Assembly (NCBI GenBank): GCA_017633615.1
Contig: JAGBPB010000030.1
Span: 1 to 42,353 of the forward strand
Direction: 5' to 3'
From: Bacteroidaceae bacterium
Lineage (GTDB): Bacteria > Bacteroidota > Bacteroidia > Bacteroidales > Bacteroidaceae
Length of the DNA stretch: 42,353 bases
The notes under the pieces were generated by a model. It saw only the letters and a list, made by a program, of their open reading frames with translations, made no database searches and was not told the DNA's origin. Made by a program: the position numbers and the translations under genes. Of the stretch, positions 10,459-19,400 are shown in pieces (position 1 is the first letter of the stretch; every line of letters starts with the position of its first letter).

Positions 10459-11502
10459 ATGAGATTGTCGGGACGCTTGTTTTTGACGGCAGCACTTTCA
10501 GTTTTTACTGCCACTCTGGCAAATGGCCAGGGAGTACGTTTTGACTTATCTTTTGACGGTCTGTTTGATAACCGCGAATTCAAAGGTGACGTAATGCCGC
10601 AGACCATATACGGAATGCGTCTTACACCGCAAATAGGTTTTGAGCAGGGCAATCATCTGATAATGGGAGGTCTTTCCAAGATATGGGAGTTCGGATCAAA
10701 AGGTGATATTGACCCCACACCTGTACTTTACTATCAGTTCCGTGACAGAAAATGGTCGGCTTCATTCGGAAACATACCGCGCACACATCTGCAGCGTCAG
10801 CTTCCCGATGCTTTTCTCTATGATTCCATCGCCTTTTTTGAACCTGTCATAGGCGGAACACTCATACAGTATTACGGAACAAATCTTGAAACTGAACTGT
10901 ACTGCAACTGGTTCAGCCGCCAGAGAATGTATGATCGCGAAGCTTTCAGAATAGTGAATGACCTGCAATACGACATCTCATTCATCAGCATAGGTTATTA
11001 CGCCGCATTGACACATTTTGCGGGCCCCATTGAACCCGGACACTCCCTCTATGAGAAGTTTATGTTCAATCCCTGGATCAGGCTTGATCTCTCTGATTTC
11101 ATGCCCCAAAATACGGTTCTCAAATTTGAGGGCGGGCTTCTGGGCTCCGGTGTACACTGTCGCAAATATGAGAATTGGATCAAGGCATTAGGTTTTCTGG
11201 GCACTGTTGAGGCCGGATGGCGATGGTTCAATGTCCAAAGCACTTTCTACAAGGGTGACTGCCAACAGGAGTATCTGCATGACCCCGACGCAGGAATAGC
11301 TTTCCATCGCAGCGACCCTTTCTACAACCACACGTTCTATAATAAGACACGTATGGCAATCCAGTTTTATGATGATGGTAACATTGCATTCGGATTCAAC
11401 TGGAACATACACTTCACACCCGACACACCCATTCATAACCAGCAGATGATTACGGTCAAGTACCATTTCACACCTGCCGGCCTTATGAACAGAAGACACT
11501 GA
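10459..11502 (+). CDS. Outer-membrane protein of unknown function
   Basis: 347 residues with a clear cleavable signal peptide (MRLSGRLFLTAALSVFTATLANGQ, cut near residue 23). The rest alternates aromatic and charged residues in short strands (YYQFRDRKWSASFG, IQYYGTNLETELY, MAIQFYDDGNIAFGFNWN). This suggests a beta-barrel of perhaps 14-16 strands. It ends HFTPAGLMNRRH, so the last strand would be the YHF segment a little before the end. I do not recognise a named family. It lies 48 bases after the acyltransferase and 22 bases before GT39, within the same plus-strand run, so a role in the outer envelope is plausible. Confidence 0.7.
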   Translation: MRLSGRLFLTAALSVFTATLANGQGVRFDLSFDGLFDNREFKGDVMPQTIYGMRLTPQIGFEQGNHLIMGGLSKIWEFGSKGDIDPTPVLYYQFRDRKWSASFGNIPRTHLQRQLPDAFLYDSIAFFEPVIGGTLIQYYGTNLETELYCNWFSRQRMYDREAFRIVNDLQYDISFISIGYYAALTHFAGPIEPGHSLYEKFMFNPWIRLDLSDFMPQNTVLKFEGGLLGSGVHCRKYENWIKALGFLGTVEAGWRWFNVQSTFYKGDCQQEYLHDPDAGIAFHRSDPFYNHTFYNKTRMAIQFYDDGNIAFGFNWNIHFTPDTPIHNQQMITVKYHFTPAGLMNRRH

Positions 11503-11524
11503 TTATTAAGGACAGGATTTTCCT

Positions 11525-13222
11525 ATGGAAACAGTTTCTTTACAGAAAGGCAGACTGACAAAGAGTGACCGGACAGTGCTGATATGGCTTTCAGTATGGT
11601 TCATCATTAATATACTTCAGGCCGCTCTGACTGAATTATCCAATGACGAGGCTTATTACACCCTGTTTGCCGACAATCTGGCTTGGGGCTATTTTGACCA
11701 TCCTCCCGTAACGGCCATTCTGGTTTGGCTGGGCATGCACGTTGCACGCGGAAGTTTAGGGGTAAGACTTTTCTTTACCCTGCTACAACCCATTTATCTG
11801 TGGATTTTCTGGACTCTGATCAGACCCGCAGAAAAGGATTCAAGAACCACACAGGATGCCAACCTTTTCATTGTGCTCACAGCATCCTTGCTGATGTTCC
11901 AGCTATACGGATTCATTGCAGTCCCTGACGGTCCACTCCTGATCTCATCTGCTTGTTACCTGCTGGCTCTTGACCGTTTCACAAAAGGAAACCGTCTGGC
12001 ATGGATCGGGCTCGGAGCAGCTATGGCATTCATGGCATACAGCAAATATCATGGTGCACTTGTGGTACTGTTTTCAGTCCTTGCTATTCCACGGATGCTC
12101 CGGAAACCGGGTTTATACCTGGCCGGACTTCTGGCACTGATATTAATCCTTCCTCACATGAAATGGCAATATGACCATAACTGGGCATCATTTGCTTATC
12201 ACCTGTCAGGACGGAACGGAGAGTATAATTTCAGTGACATGATGGAATTCATCATCAATATGCTGGTTGTTTTCAACCCGTTGATGGTTCCCATCTTCTT
12301 CCAGGCATGGCGCAAGACCCAGCCTCAGAATGATTTTCAAAGGTACCTGCGTCTGCTTCCCGTTCTTTTCATCGGCTTTTTCCTGCTCTCCTCAATACGC
12401 GGATATGTTCAGCCCCAATGGGTCATAGCATGCTCTTTCGGTATAGTGTACGTGATGTTTGACTATTGCCGCAGGCATACCAGAACCCGCCGATACGTGA
12501 TGCGTGCCGGGATTGTAACCTTAGTGCTTATTTCCCTTTTCCGGCTTGAGATGGTATTCAATCCTCTGGGTATCCGATATGAGATCTTTAAAAATGAGGA
12601 ATCATATTCAAAACTAAACCAGTTTGCAGCAGGACGTCCCCTGATTTTCAGCGGAAGATACAGTGAAGCTGCCAAGTACCGCTTTTACACGGATGCTCCC
12701 GCATATTGCGAACCCAATATAACGTACCGCACCCATCAATGGCAATTCCTGGATTATGATACCCGGTTTGCAGGACGCGACGTACTGATACAGACCGACC
12801 GTGAGAATGCCACTGATTCAGTAAAACTGGCCAACGGCAAGGAATACTTTTGGATGGAATGTGCTGATTTCCGCCCCGTAAGGTTGATTGACATCAAATT
12901 TACCGGAATTCCTACAAAACTGAAAAGCGGAGATAATATCACAATAAACCTTACGGTGACAAATCCCTACAACTATACTGTGTCAACAGGAACAGATACC
13001 CGTATGGTAATGATATGGAAGTGGTCAAGGTTTGATATCTTTGAATATGACACTGATATTGACCTTACTCTACAACCTGGTGAAAGTGTGAACAGAACAT
13101 TTTCATTCACTCTACCTGATGAACTGGCCGGACGTGACTACAGTACGGGATTTGCATTTAAATCAGGCATCTGCCCATACTGGTTCAACTGTATTCCCGT
13201 TAAAACCAAAGTGAAAAGATGA
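11525..13222 (+). CDS. GT39-family (ArnT/PMT-like) membrane glycosyltransferase
   Basis: 565-residue polytopic membrane protein using a polyprenyl-phosphate sugar donor. The first periplasmic loop carries SNDEAYY (Asp41-Glu42) and YFDHPPV (Asp58-His59), the classic GT-C metal/donor motifs of ArnT-like enzymes. About ten to twelve hydrophobic helices follow to residue 350 or so. The last 135 residues (from about 430) are hydrophilic and strand-rich (SGDNITINLTVTNPYNY, LQPGESVNRTFSFTLPDEL), resembling an Ig-like fold in the periplasm. Its stop overlaps the start of the GtrA gene (ATGA). With GtrA next door, a lipid-linked sugar pathway decorating lipid A or a glycan is likely; the acceptor is unknown. 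Confidence 0.88.
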   Translation: METVSLQKGRLTKSDRTVLIWLSVWFIINILQAALTELSNDEAYYTLFADNLAWGYFDHPPVTAILVWLGMHVARGSLGVRLFFTLLQPIYLWIFWTLIRPAEKDSRTTQDANLFIVLTASLLMFQLYGFIAVPDGPLLISSACYLLALDRFTKGNRLAWIGLGAAMAFMAYSKYHGALVVLFSVLAIPRMLRKPGLYLAGLLALILILPHMKWQYDHNWASFAYHLSGRNGEYNFSDMMEFIINMLVVFNPLMVPIFFQAWRKTQPQNDFQRYLRLLPVLFIGFFLLSSIRGYVQPQWVIACSFGIVYVMFDYCRRHTRTRRYVMRAGIVTLVLISLFRLEMVFNPLGIRYEIFKNEESYSKLNQFAAGRPLIFSGRYSEAAKYRFYTDAPAYCEPNITYRTHQWQFLDYDTRFAGRDVLIQTDRENATDSVKLANGKEYFWMECADFRPVRLIDIKFTGIPTKLKSGDNITINLTVTNPYNYTVSTGTDTRMVMIWKWSRFDIFEYDTDIDLTLQPGESVNRTFSFTLPDELAGRDYSTGFAFKSGICPYWFNCIPVKTKVKR

Positions 13223-13587
13223 TACTTAAGTTTATAAGATTCTGTATTGTCGGCGGTTCAGGAGTATTCGTCGACTTTGGCATCACATGGCTATTCAAGG
13301 AACTGCTCCATTTCAATAAATACATAGCCAATGCAATGGGTTTCCTTTGTGCCGCCACAAGTAATTTTTTCCTAAACAGGATTTGGACATTTCAGGGCAC
13401 AGAGGGTGATGCGGGAACACAATATCTGCGCTTTCTGCTCATTTCTTTGATAGGATTGGGCATCAACAGCCTGACAGTATTCCTGCTTCACGGAAAACTT
13501 AAGTTTAATTTCTATCTGTCAAAACTGTTTGCAACAGGCGTGGTTACATTCTGGAATTTCTTCATGAACTACCTGTTCAACTTCTAA
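13219..13587 (+). CDS. GtrA-family membrane protein
   Basis: 122 residues with four membrane helices. The N-terminal FIRFCIVGGSGVFVDFGITWLF and central ATSNFFLNRIWTF are textbook GtrA. GtrA proteins are proposed to flip polyprenyl-phosphate sugars to the periplasm, which would supply the GT39 enzyme whose stop codon it overlaps by four bases. Its own TAA (13585-13587) overlaps the TAG of the convergent gene (13584-13586 on minus), so the two transcripts must overlap. Confidence 0.92.
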   Translation: MILKFIRFCIVGGSGVFVDFGITWLFKELLHFNKYIANAMGFLCAATSNFFLNRIWTFQGTEGDAGTQYLRFLLISLIGLGINSLTVFLLHGKLKFNFYLSKLFATGVVTFWNFFMNYLFNF

Positions 13588-15431
13588 CGGGCCTCCAGAT
13601 CATCATGCAGAGTCTGGAGTATTGCCTTGCCGCGGTCTAACCGCATTTGTGAACCAAAAGAGTCGTTAATCAGACACTCTGAGGCATCATCGTCATACAA
13701 AGTAACGCCCGTGCTGTCCATAAAGCAGAACCCGTTATTGAAAGTATAGAATGAGAACGGATAAGCATAAGAATCAGACACTACATTCCTGCTGAATCTG
13801 AAATCACTGTGGTCTATCCCCATCTGTGCAAGAATAGTGGCTGCCATATCGGATTGAGCGGTTAAAAGGTCAATCTTACGTGGACCGCGCACTGCTCCGC
13901 CAACCCACAACACAGGAATATGATGTATATGCGGATCAGACCTGATACCGTCAGCCATATCCTTGAATCCGTGATCAGGAAGAATCATTAAAAGTAGGTT
14001 ATCCCAAACAGAAGTAGTTTTAAGGCTGTCTATGAAAGCCCCAAGACAACTGTCAGAATAGGCAAATGCATTGTATATCTTATTGTCAAGCCTGTGATAC
14101 GGCACTTCAAACGGTTCATGGCTGCTCAAACTCAGAAAACCGGTAAACCAAAGGGAATCGGTACGGTTTTTAAGTTCATCAAACAATCGGCTGAAAGTTA
14201 TGTCATCATTTACACCCCAAGCATTTGTTTTCCGCTCATGCGCAGTGAAATCTGATTCTGAGATAATATGGCTTATGCCGCTTGAGTAGAGCCAACTCTG
14301 CATGTTCGTGAAATTGATATCGCCTCCATACATGAAGTATGTAGCATATCCCTGTTCCGCCAACTTACCCGGTATGGAAGGCAAGGCGGCACTCTTGGAC
14401 GGCAGTTTCATGATAGAAGTGGTTGGCAGCCCCGGATGTCCGTTCATGATGCACACAAGACCACGGTCAGTCCTATAACTTCCAGCGTAGCAATTGCTGA
14501 AAAAGACTCCTTCCTGAATAAGACTGTCCAGGCGCGGAGTAACATCAGGCAAACCGCTTATGGCATTTACAAAAACTCCTCCAAACCCCTCAAGTACAAC
14601 AACCAGAACATTTGGACGCTCTGTATTGAGCAGGGAGTCTGTTATATTGCTGTCTGTTTCATATAAACCGTTGAACAGTTCACTGCGTCGGGACTCTTCA
14701 AGATAATCATACCACTTGGAGTAATCAGAGGTCTTACTCAATGAACTGAGCATACTGAAAGAGGGATTCACCGCAGAGTGGTTCAGAAACTGATCTGAAC
14801 TGAAATAGGCATGACCCACATTCATGGTTGAAGCTGTCAATCCTCCGCGTATGGCGATAAACAAAGGTCCGGACAATAATATATAGAACAGCGTTACCGG
14901 TATGCGTATCAGGACTTTGCTGTAGGGATTATCATACGGTTTCAATGATTTGGACAAAACCTTGAATATTATCCATGCCGTAATCAGGATTACCACAATA
15001 CCCAACACAACCATCCATGGCGACACGCTTGCCAGAGCCTCCTTGGGAGTCTTTAGATAGAACAGGACTGAAGCATCCAACTTAAAACCCCAGAAAGGAT
15101 AAAGGACTGCATCACTTATAAAAATAGCGGAAATGAGCAATGACACGATTGCGTCATATACTTTCATTGTCTTCTTTACAGGGAATGAATGCGCCCAAAT
15201 ACCTATTATGATGAAAAGTACCGGCAGAACGGTAAGATATCCGGCTACTGACATGTCTATGGAGAGGCCATGCCACATAACAAGAAGCCAGTCTTTGAAA
15301 CCGTATCTTTGGTTAACAGCCCCGGCGTAGAGCATGAAAAGCGGCTTTTGGAGTATGAACAGAATAACCAGGCTCACATAATGCCTCAACAGCATCTCCA
15401 ACCTTCCTCTTTTACATACAAATCCGGCCAT
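13584..15431 (-). CDS. Second LTA-synthase-like membrane phosphotransferase
   Basis: 615 residues: five or so N-terminal helices (residues 15-210) and a sulfatase-fold domain outside the membrane. Visible are VLVVVLEGFGG, SYRTDRGLVC with Thr321 as probable nucleophile, SSHEPFEVP, and LMILPDHG for metal binding. It is related to, but clearly different from, the protein at 3176-5137: that one has Ser at the nucleophile position, this one Thr. An internal ATG at 15395 has an AGGAAGG-like stretch before it and would remove 12 residues. The first ATG, six bases below the RNase H stop, is given here. Last gene of the argS - RNase H operon. Substrate unknown. Confidence 0.82.
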   Translation of the reverse strand: MAGFVCKRGRLEMLLRHYVSLVILFILQKPLFMLYAGAVNQRYGFKDWLLVMWHGLSIDMSVAGYLTVLPVLFIIIGIWAHSFPVKKTMKVYDAIVSLLISAIFISDAVLYPFWGFKLDASVLFYLKTPKEALASVSPWMVVLGIVVILITAWIIFKVLSKSLKPYDNPYSKVLIRIPVTLFYILLSGPLFIAIRGGLTASTMNVGHAYFSSDQFLNHSAVNPSFSMLSSLSKTSDYSKWYDYLEESRRSELFNGLYETDSNITDSLLNTERPNVLVVVLEGFGGVFVNAISGLPDVTPRLDSLIQEGVFFSNCYAGSYRTDRGLVCIMNGHPGLPTTSIMKLPSKSAALPSIPGKLAEQGYATYFMYGGDINFTNMQSWLYSSGISHIISESDFTAHERKTNAWGVNDDITFSRLFDELKNRTDSLWFTGFLSLSSHEPFEVPYHRLDNKIYNAFAYSDSCLGAFIDSLKTTSVWDNLLLMILPDHGFKDMADGIRSDPHIHHIPVLWVGGAVRGPRKIDLLTAQSDMAATILAQMGIDHSDFRFSRNVVSDSYAYPFSFYTFNNGFCFMDSTGVTLYDDDASECLINDSFGSQMRLDRGKAILQTLHDDLEAR

Positions 15432-15436
15432 ACCAG

Positions 15437-16069
15437 TTATTTCCGACCAAAATCAGCAGGAATTTCACCCCACTTCTTAGTATCCCACTTGATTATCACA
15501 TTCCTGAAAGTGTTCTCCCTGAGCCAGCGCTCCGCACTCTCAATGCGTTCAAACACGGCCTCTGTAGCAGGCGTGCGCTCCAGCTTGGTGCGGCACTGTT
15601 TTTTTTGCACCCAGTCAATAGCGTTACGGCTGTCGCTGTAGAGCGGCCAGTCCAACCCTCGGCTCTTATAGAGCGCAAGAGCATGAACAATTGCCAGGAA
15701 CTCTCCGATATTGTTGGTTCCAAGTATGGGGCCAAAGTGAAACTTCTCCTCCATATCACCCAGATAGACGGCGCGGTACTCCATCTGTCCGGGATTGCCG
15801 CTGCAAGCCGCATCAACCGCCAATGCCTGACGTATGACTTCAGGCGGAAGCGGTTTGGGTTGTTTCTTGCGGCCGCCCGCTTTCTCCGGAACCTTTTTCT
15901 CTATGTAGTTTTCAGGAGGAAGATTGAAAGCCTCCTCAGCCTCCTCCCTTGTAGCGAACCCTTTATATACGGCACCCTTCCAGCCTTCAATCTGCTGTTT
16001 GCAAGCCTCCCAGGAATCATATACCCCCGGGCTCACCCCAATCCAAACTACGTAGTATTTTTGTGACAT
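15437..16069 (-). CDS. Ribonuclease HI with N-terminal hybrid-binding domain
   Basis: 210 residues. Residues 4-48 (YYVVWIGVSPGVYDSWEAC, GFATREEAEEAF) form the caulimovirus-VI-like RNA-DNA hybrid-binding domain of eukaryote-type RNase H1. A basic linker (GGRKKQPKP) joins it to the RNase H fold. Acid residues Asp86 (AVDAACSGNPG), Glu123 (NNIGEFLAI) and Asp146 (YSDSRNA) match the catalytic carboxylates, and a late Asp in KWDTKKWGEIPADF may be the fourth. It removes RNA from RNA-DNA hybrids in the cytoplasm. It starts nine bases after argS and ends five bases before the membrane phosphotransferase, so it sits mid-operon. Confidence 0.93.
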   Translation of the reverse strand: MSQKYYVVWIGVSPGVYDSWEACKQQIEGWKGAVYKGFATREEAEEAFNLPPENYIEKKVPEKAGGRKKQPKPLPPEVIRQALAVDAACSGNPGQMEYRAVYLGDMEEKFHFGPILGTNNIGEFLAIVHALALYKSRGLDWPLYSDSRNAIDWVQKKQCRTKLERTPATEAVFERIESAERWLRENTFRNVIIKWDTKKWGEIPADFGRK

Positions 16070-16078
16070 GTCCCAAAA

Positions 16079-17908
16079 TTACATCCGCTCCGGCAGTTCA
16101 ATACCCAGCAGGCCCATTCCCAATTTGAGGATCTTACCCACATTCTGAGCCAGTACCAGACGGAACAGCTTGAGTTCACGACTGGGCTCATGCATTATGC
16201 TGAAGTCATGATAGAACTGGTTGAACTCCTTGGCCAGGTCATAGCTGTAATTGGCAATTACTGAAGGATTATAGTCATCAGCAGCCTGACGTACCACATC
16301 CTGGAATCCGTTGAGCATCTGTATAAGACCTATCTCTTTCTCTGAAATCTGTGATTTCTCATCGGCATACAGGTTATTCTCCAGTTTGATACCCTCCTCT
16401 GCGGCTTTGCGCATGATGGAGCGTATGCGGGCATATGTGTACTGTATGAACGGGCCGGTATTACCGTTGAAATCGATGGATTCCTTGGGATTGAAGGTCA
16501 TGTTCTTGCGGGCGTCAACCTTAAGGATGAAATACTTAAGAGCACCCATGCCTACAATACGCATTATCTCATCAGTCTCCTCCTTTGACAGACCGTCCAG
16601 TTTGCCAAGCTCAGCCGATGTGGCACGCGCGGTGGCTATCATCTCATCCATCAGGTCATCGGCATCAACCACCGTACCCTCACGGCTCTTCATCTTACCT
16701 TCGGGCAGCTCAACCATTCCGTATGAGAAGTGCACCAGATCCTTGCCCCACTTGAATCCTAAGCGGTCAAGCAGTATTGAGAGCACCTGGAAATGGTAGT
16801 TCTGCTCATTGCCCACCACGTAAATCATGCGGTCAATGGGGTAATCACGGAAACGCAGCTGTGCGGTTCCTATATCCTGAGTCATATAGACCGATGTGCC
16901 GTCACTGCGCAGCAGCAGTTTCTGGTCAAGGCCATTCTCAGCCAGATCAGCCCATACGGAGCCGTCGTCCTTGCGGAAGAAAAGACCCTTTTCAAGACCC
17001 TCCATGACGGTTTTCTTACCCTCCAGATAGGTCTGTGACTCATAATATATCTTGTCAAAGCTTACGCCCAGACGGCGGTATGTCTCATCAAATCCGGCAT
17101 ATACCCAGCTGTTCATACGCTCCCAAAGGGCACGAACCTCAGGGTCACCGGCCTCCCACTTGACCAGCATGGCGTGAGCCTCCTGCATCAGAGGTGACTC
17201 CTTCTCAGCCTTGGCCTTGGCCTCCTCCTGCGCCTTCTCATCAAGTTCTGCGTAGTTTGCGGGCAGCAGGCTCTTTACCTCTGCGCGGAAATGCTTGTCA
17301 AACTCCACATAGTAATCACCGATAAGATGATCACCCTTTTTACCGGTGGATTCAGGTGTGGCGCCGTTGCCCCACTTGAGCCATGCAAGCATTGACTTGC
17401 AAATATGGATACCGCGGTCATTTACAATATTTGTCTTGACCACCTTGTAACCGTTGGCTGCCATGATATTGGAAAGTGCACCACCCAGCAGGTTGTTGCG
17501 CACATGACCAAGATGAAGCGGTTTGTTGGTATTGGGCGATGAATACTCAATCATTACCAGCGGAGACTTATCAGTAGCCTTGCTGAAGCCGTAGTTCTCA
17601 TCGGCATTTATCCCGTTGAGCATTTCTACCCATACGGAAGCTGAGATAACAAGATTAAGGAATCCCTTGATTACATTGTAAGAACTTATCTCCTCTACAT
17701 TCTCTCTGAGCCAAGTGCCTATTTCAACGGCTGTCTGTTCAGGCCCTTTACGCGACATCTTGAGGTAAGGGAATACTACTATTGTAAGATGACCCTCGAA
17801 CTCCTTCTTGGTCTTCTGTACCTGTACCGTCGTGGCGTCAATCTCCTGACCGTAGAGTTCCTTAATGGCAAGTACGGTCTTCTCAGCTATCAGTGTTTCT
17901 ATTTTCAT
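16079..17908 (-). CDS. argS: Arginyl-tRNA synthetase
   Basis: Class I aminoacyl-tRNA synthetase charging tRNA-Arg. 609 residues, slightly longer than E. coli ArgS (577). It has an N-terminal Add1 domain, SSPNTNKPLHLGHVRNN with the HIGH-type motif HLGH near residue 135, and GKMKSREG as the KMSKS-like loop near residue 375. The C-terminal anticodon-binding helical domain ends ...GIELPERM. The start at 17908 follows a minus-strand TAACTTTG element by about 20 bases. It shares the window with a tRNA-Arg(CCU) gene at 30948. Confidence 0.97.
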   Translation of the reverse strand: MKIETLIAEKTVLAIKELYGQEIDATTVQVQKTKKEFEGHLTIVVFPYLKMSRKGPEQTAVEIGTWLRENVEEISSYNVIKGFLNLVISASVWVEMLNGINADENYGFSKATDKSPLVMIEYSSPNTNKPLHLGHVRNNLLGGALSNIMAANGYKVVKTNIVNDRGIHICKSMLAWLKWGNGATPESTGKKGDHLIGDYYVEFDKHFRAEVKSLLPANYAELDEKAQEEAKAKAEKESPLMQEAHAMLVKWEAGDPEVRALWERMNSWVYAGFDETYRRLGVSFDKIYYESQTYLEGKKTVMEGLEKGLFFRKDDGSVWADLAENGLDQKLLLRSDGTSVYMTQDIGTAQLRFRDYPIDRMIYVVGNEQNYHFQVLSILLDRLGFKWGKDLVHFSYGMVELPEGKMKSREGTVVDADDLMDEMIATARATSAELGKLDGLSKEETDEIMRIVGMGALKYFILKVDARKNMTFNPKESIDFNGNTGPFIQYTYARIRSIMRKAAEEGIKLENNLYADEKSQISEKEIGLIQMLNGFQDVVRQAADDYNPSVIANYSYDLAKEFNQFYHDFSIMHEPSRELKLFRLVLAQNVGKILKLGMGLLGIELPERM

Positions 17909-17927
17909 ATATTTGATTTATGGACCG

Positions 17928-17935
17928 CAAAGTTA
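17928..17935 (-). promoter_or_regulatory. -7 element TAACTTTG of argS operon
   Basis: A perfect TAnnTTTG on the minus strand, 20 bases upstream of the argS ATG. The leader would be about 10-12 bases. It lies 13 bases from the divergent plus-strand TAATTTTG element, so the two promoters overlap. Confidence 0.6.
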
Positions 17936-17948
17936 CTGAAAAAATGGC

Positions 17949-17956
17949 TAATTTTG
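17949..17956 (+). promoter_or_regulatory. -7 element TAATTTTG of the rhomboid operon
   Basis: A perfect TAnnTTTG match 30 bases before the ATG at 17986. No good -33 TTTG at the usual distance. Confidence 0.55.
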
Positions 17957-17972
17957 CGGTTCATGACATAGT

Positions 17973-17986
17973 TTATCTATAGATAA
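17973..17986. repeat. 14-bp perfect palindrome at the rhomboid start codon
   Basis: TTATCTATAGATAA is its own reverse complement and ends on the A of the ATG at 17986. It lies just downstream of the expected transcript start. It could be an operator or an mRNA fold masking the start, or chance in AT-rich DNA. Confidence 0.5.
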
Positions 17987-18678
17987 TGAACAAACTACCC
18001 CCTGTAACTAAGAATCTGCTAATCATCAACGTTCTCTGTTGGATGGCGACGATGGCTGTAGTCAAATATGGAGTTGACCTGCACAAGCTATTTGGACTGC
18101 ATTTCTTCCTTGCTCCCGGATTCAGGATATGGCAGCTCGTAACATACATGTTCCTGCATGACGGTTTCCAGCATATATTCTTCAATATGTTTGCCGTCTG
18201 GATGTTCGGGCGCGTCATGGAGATCCACTGGGGTTCCAAAAAGTTCCTTTGGTTTTATCTTTTGTGCGGAATCGGAGCCGGACTCACTCAGGAACTGTGT
18301 CAGTTCATTCATTACGAACTTGTTTACTCACACTATGAAATAGTAGCTATAGGAGGTGGCGTAACCATTCCCATGAAGGTCTTTCTGGATCAGATTCTCA
18401 CAGTGGGAGCATCAGGAGCGGTTTACGGAATACTGTTGGGGTACGGCATGACATACCCCAACAATGAACTGTTCATAATCCCCTTCCCGTTCCCCATCAA
18501 GGCAAAGTGGTTGGTCTCAGGATACGTGTTATTGGAACTGGTACTTGGACTCAGGAACAGTGCAGCTGACAATGTGGCTCATTTTGCCCATTTGGGAGGT
18601 ATGCTGGCAGGATTTTTGATAATCCTTTATTGGAAACATAAGGAACGTAAGGACAATCATATCAATTTCACCTGGTAA
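17986..18678 (+). CDS. Rhomboid-family intramembrane serine protease
   Basis: 230 residues, six membrane helices. The catalytic dyad is visible: Ser143 in GASGAVYG and His202 in AHFAHLGGMLAG. The HDGFQHIFFNMFAVWMFG segment gives the conserved helix-2 His/Asn that form the oxyanion hole. So it should cut membrane proteins within the bilayer; the substrate is unknown. The final TAA shares its last A with the ATG of the second rhomboid (TAATG), so the two are translationally coupled. Confidence 0.93.
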   Translation: MNKLPPVTKNLLIINVLCWMATMAVVKYGVDLHKLFGLHFFLAPGFRIWQLVTYMFLHDGFQHIFFNMFAVWMFGRVMEIHWGSKKFLWFYLLCGIGAGLTQELCQFIHYELVYSHYEIVAIGGGVTIPMKVFLDQILTVGASGAVYGILLGYGMTYPNNELFIIPFPFPIKAKWLVSGYVLLELVLGLRNSAADNVAHFAHLGGMLAGFLIILYWKHKERKDNHINFTW

Positions 18679-19400
18679 TGAATATCTTTCAAGAGATAAA
18701 GAACAAATTCCTGACGGGGGACGTTCTGACACGTCTGTTACTGATAAACTGCGGCGTTTTTATCATTTCTCTCACACTTGACATCTCATTCACGCTGATA
18801 TCATTCGGTGCTGACAAATTAGCCTTCAGTTCATTGAACTATCCATGGAATCCGCTGCTTCTGGCTTTCAGGCCGTGGACTCCCATAACATCACTTTTTA
18901 CCAGTTGGGGCCTGTGGCATCTGCTGTTCAACATGCTTACCCTTTACTGGCTTGGCGGAGTCTTTCTGCGTTTCTTCACCTCAAATAACCTGCGCGGCCT
19001 CTACATCATAGGAGGATTGGCAGGAATGCTCGTTTTCACCGGTGTTTTTTTACTGTTTCCTTCCCTGCAGATGAGAGCATGGGCCGATGATATGCCCATG
19101 TGTTCAGTATGCATCCTTACATTCAGCACCGCACTTGCTTTCCACGCTCCCGACAACACAGAACCCATCCCTCTGGCCGGTCCGGTAAAAATAAAATACA
19201 TTGTGATTATCCTGGCTCTCATTGACCTGGCCATACTCCCTCATGCCAATCCGGCAACCGATGCCGCCCATCTTATGGCAGTATTTACAGGATGGCTGTT
19301 CAATGCAATGCTGCGCAAGGGCAAGGACATAACAACACCCGTAACGGTTATTGCAGTATGGATTTACGGCCTATTTGCCAAAAAGGATAAACCGTCATGA
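18678..19400 (+). CDS. Rhomboid-like protein with degenerate active-site motif
   Basis: 240 residues, six helices, same fold as its upstream neighbour (LFTSWGLWHLLFNMLTLYWLGGVFLRFF in helix 2; DAAHLMAVFTGWLFNAM in helix 6). His198 is in place. At the serine site the usual GxSG reads MPMCSVC: Ser143 is kept but both flanking glycines are replaced (Met141, Val144). The glycines help shape the oxyanion hole, so activity is doubtful, or the specificity has shifted. It overlaps the downstream phosphatase-fold gene by four bases (ATGA). The trio rhomboid-rhomboid-EEP appears as one operon here. Confidence 0.85.
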   Translation: MNIFQEIKNKFLTGDVLTRLLLINCGVFIISLTLDISFTLISFGADKLAFSSLNYPWNPLLLAFRPWTPITSLFTSWGLWHLLFNMLTLYWLGGVFLRFFTSNNLRGLYIIGGLAGMLVFTGVFLLFPSLQMRAWADDMPMCSVCILTFSTALAFHAPDNTEPIPLAGPVKIKYIVIILALIDLAILPHANPATDAAHLMAVFTGWLFNAMLRKGKDITTPVTVIAVWIYGLFAKKDKPS

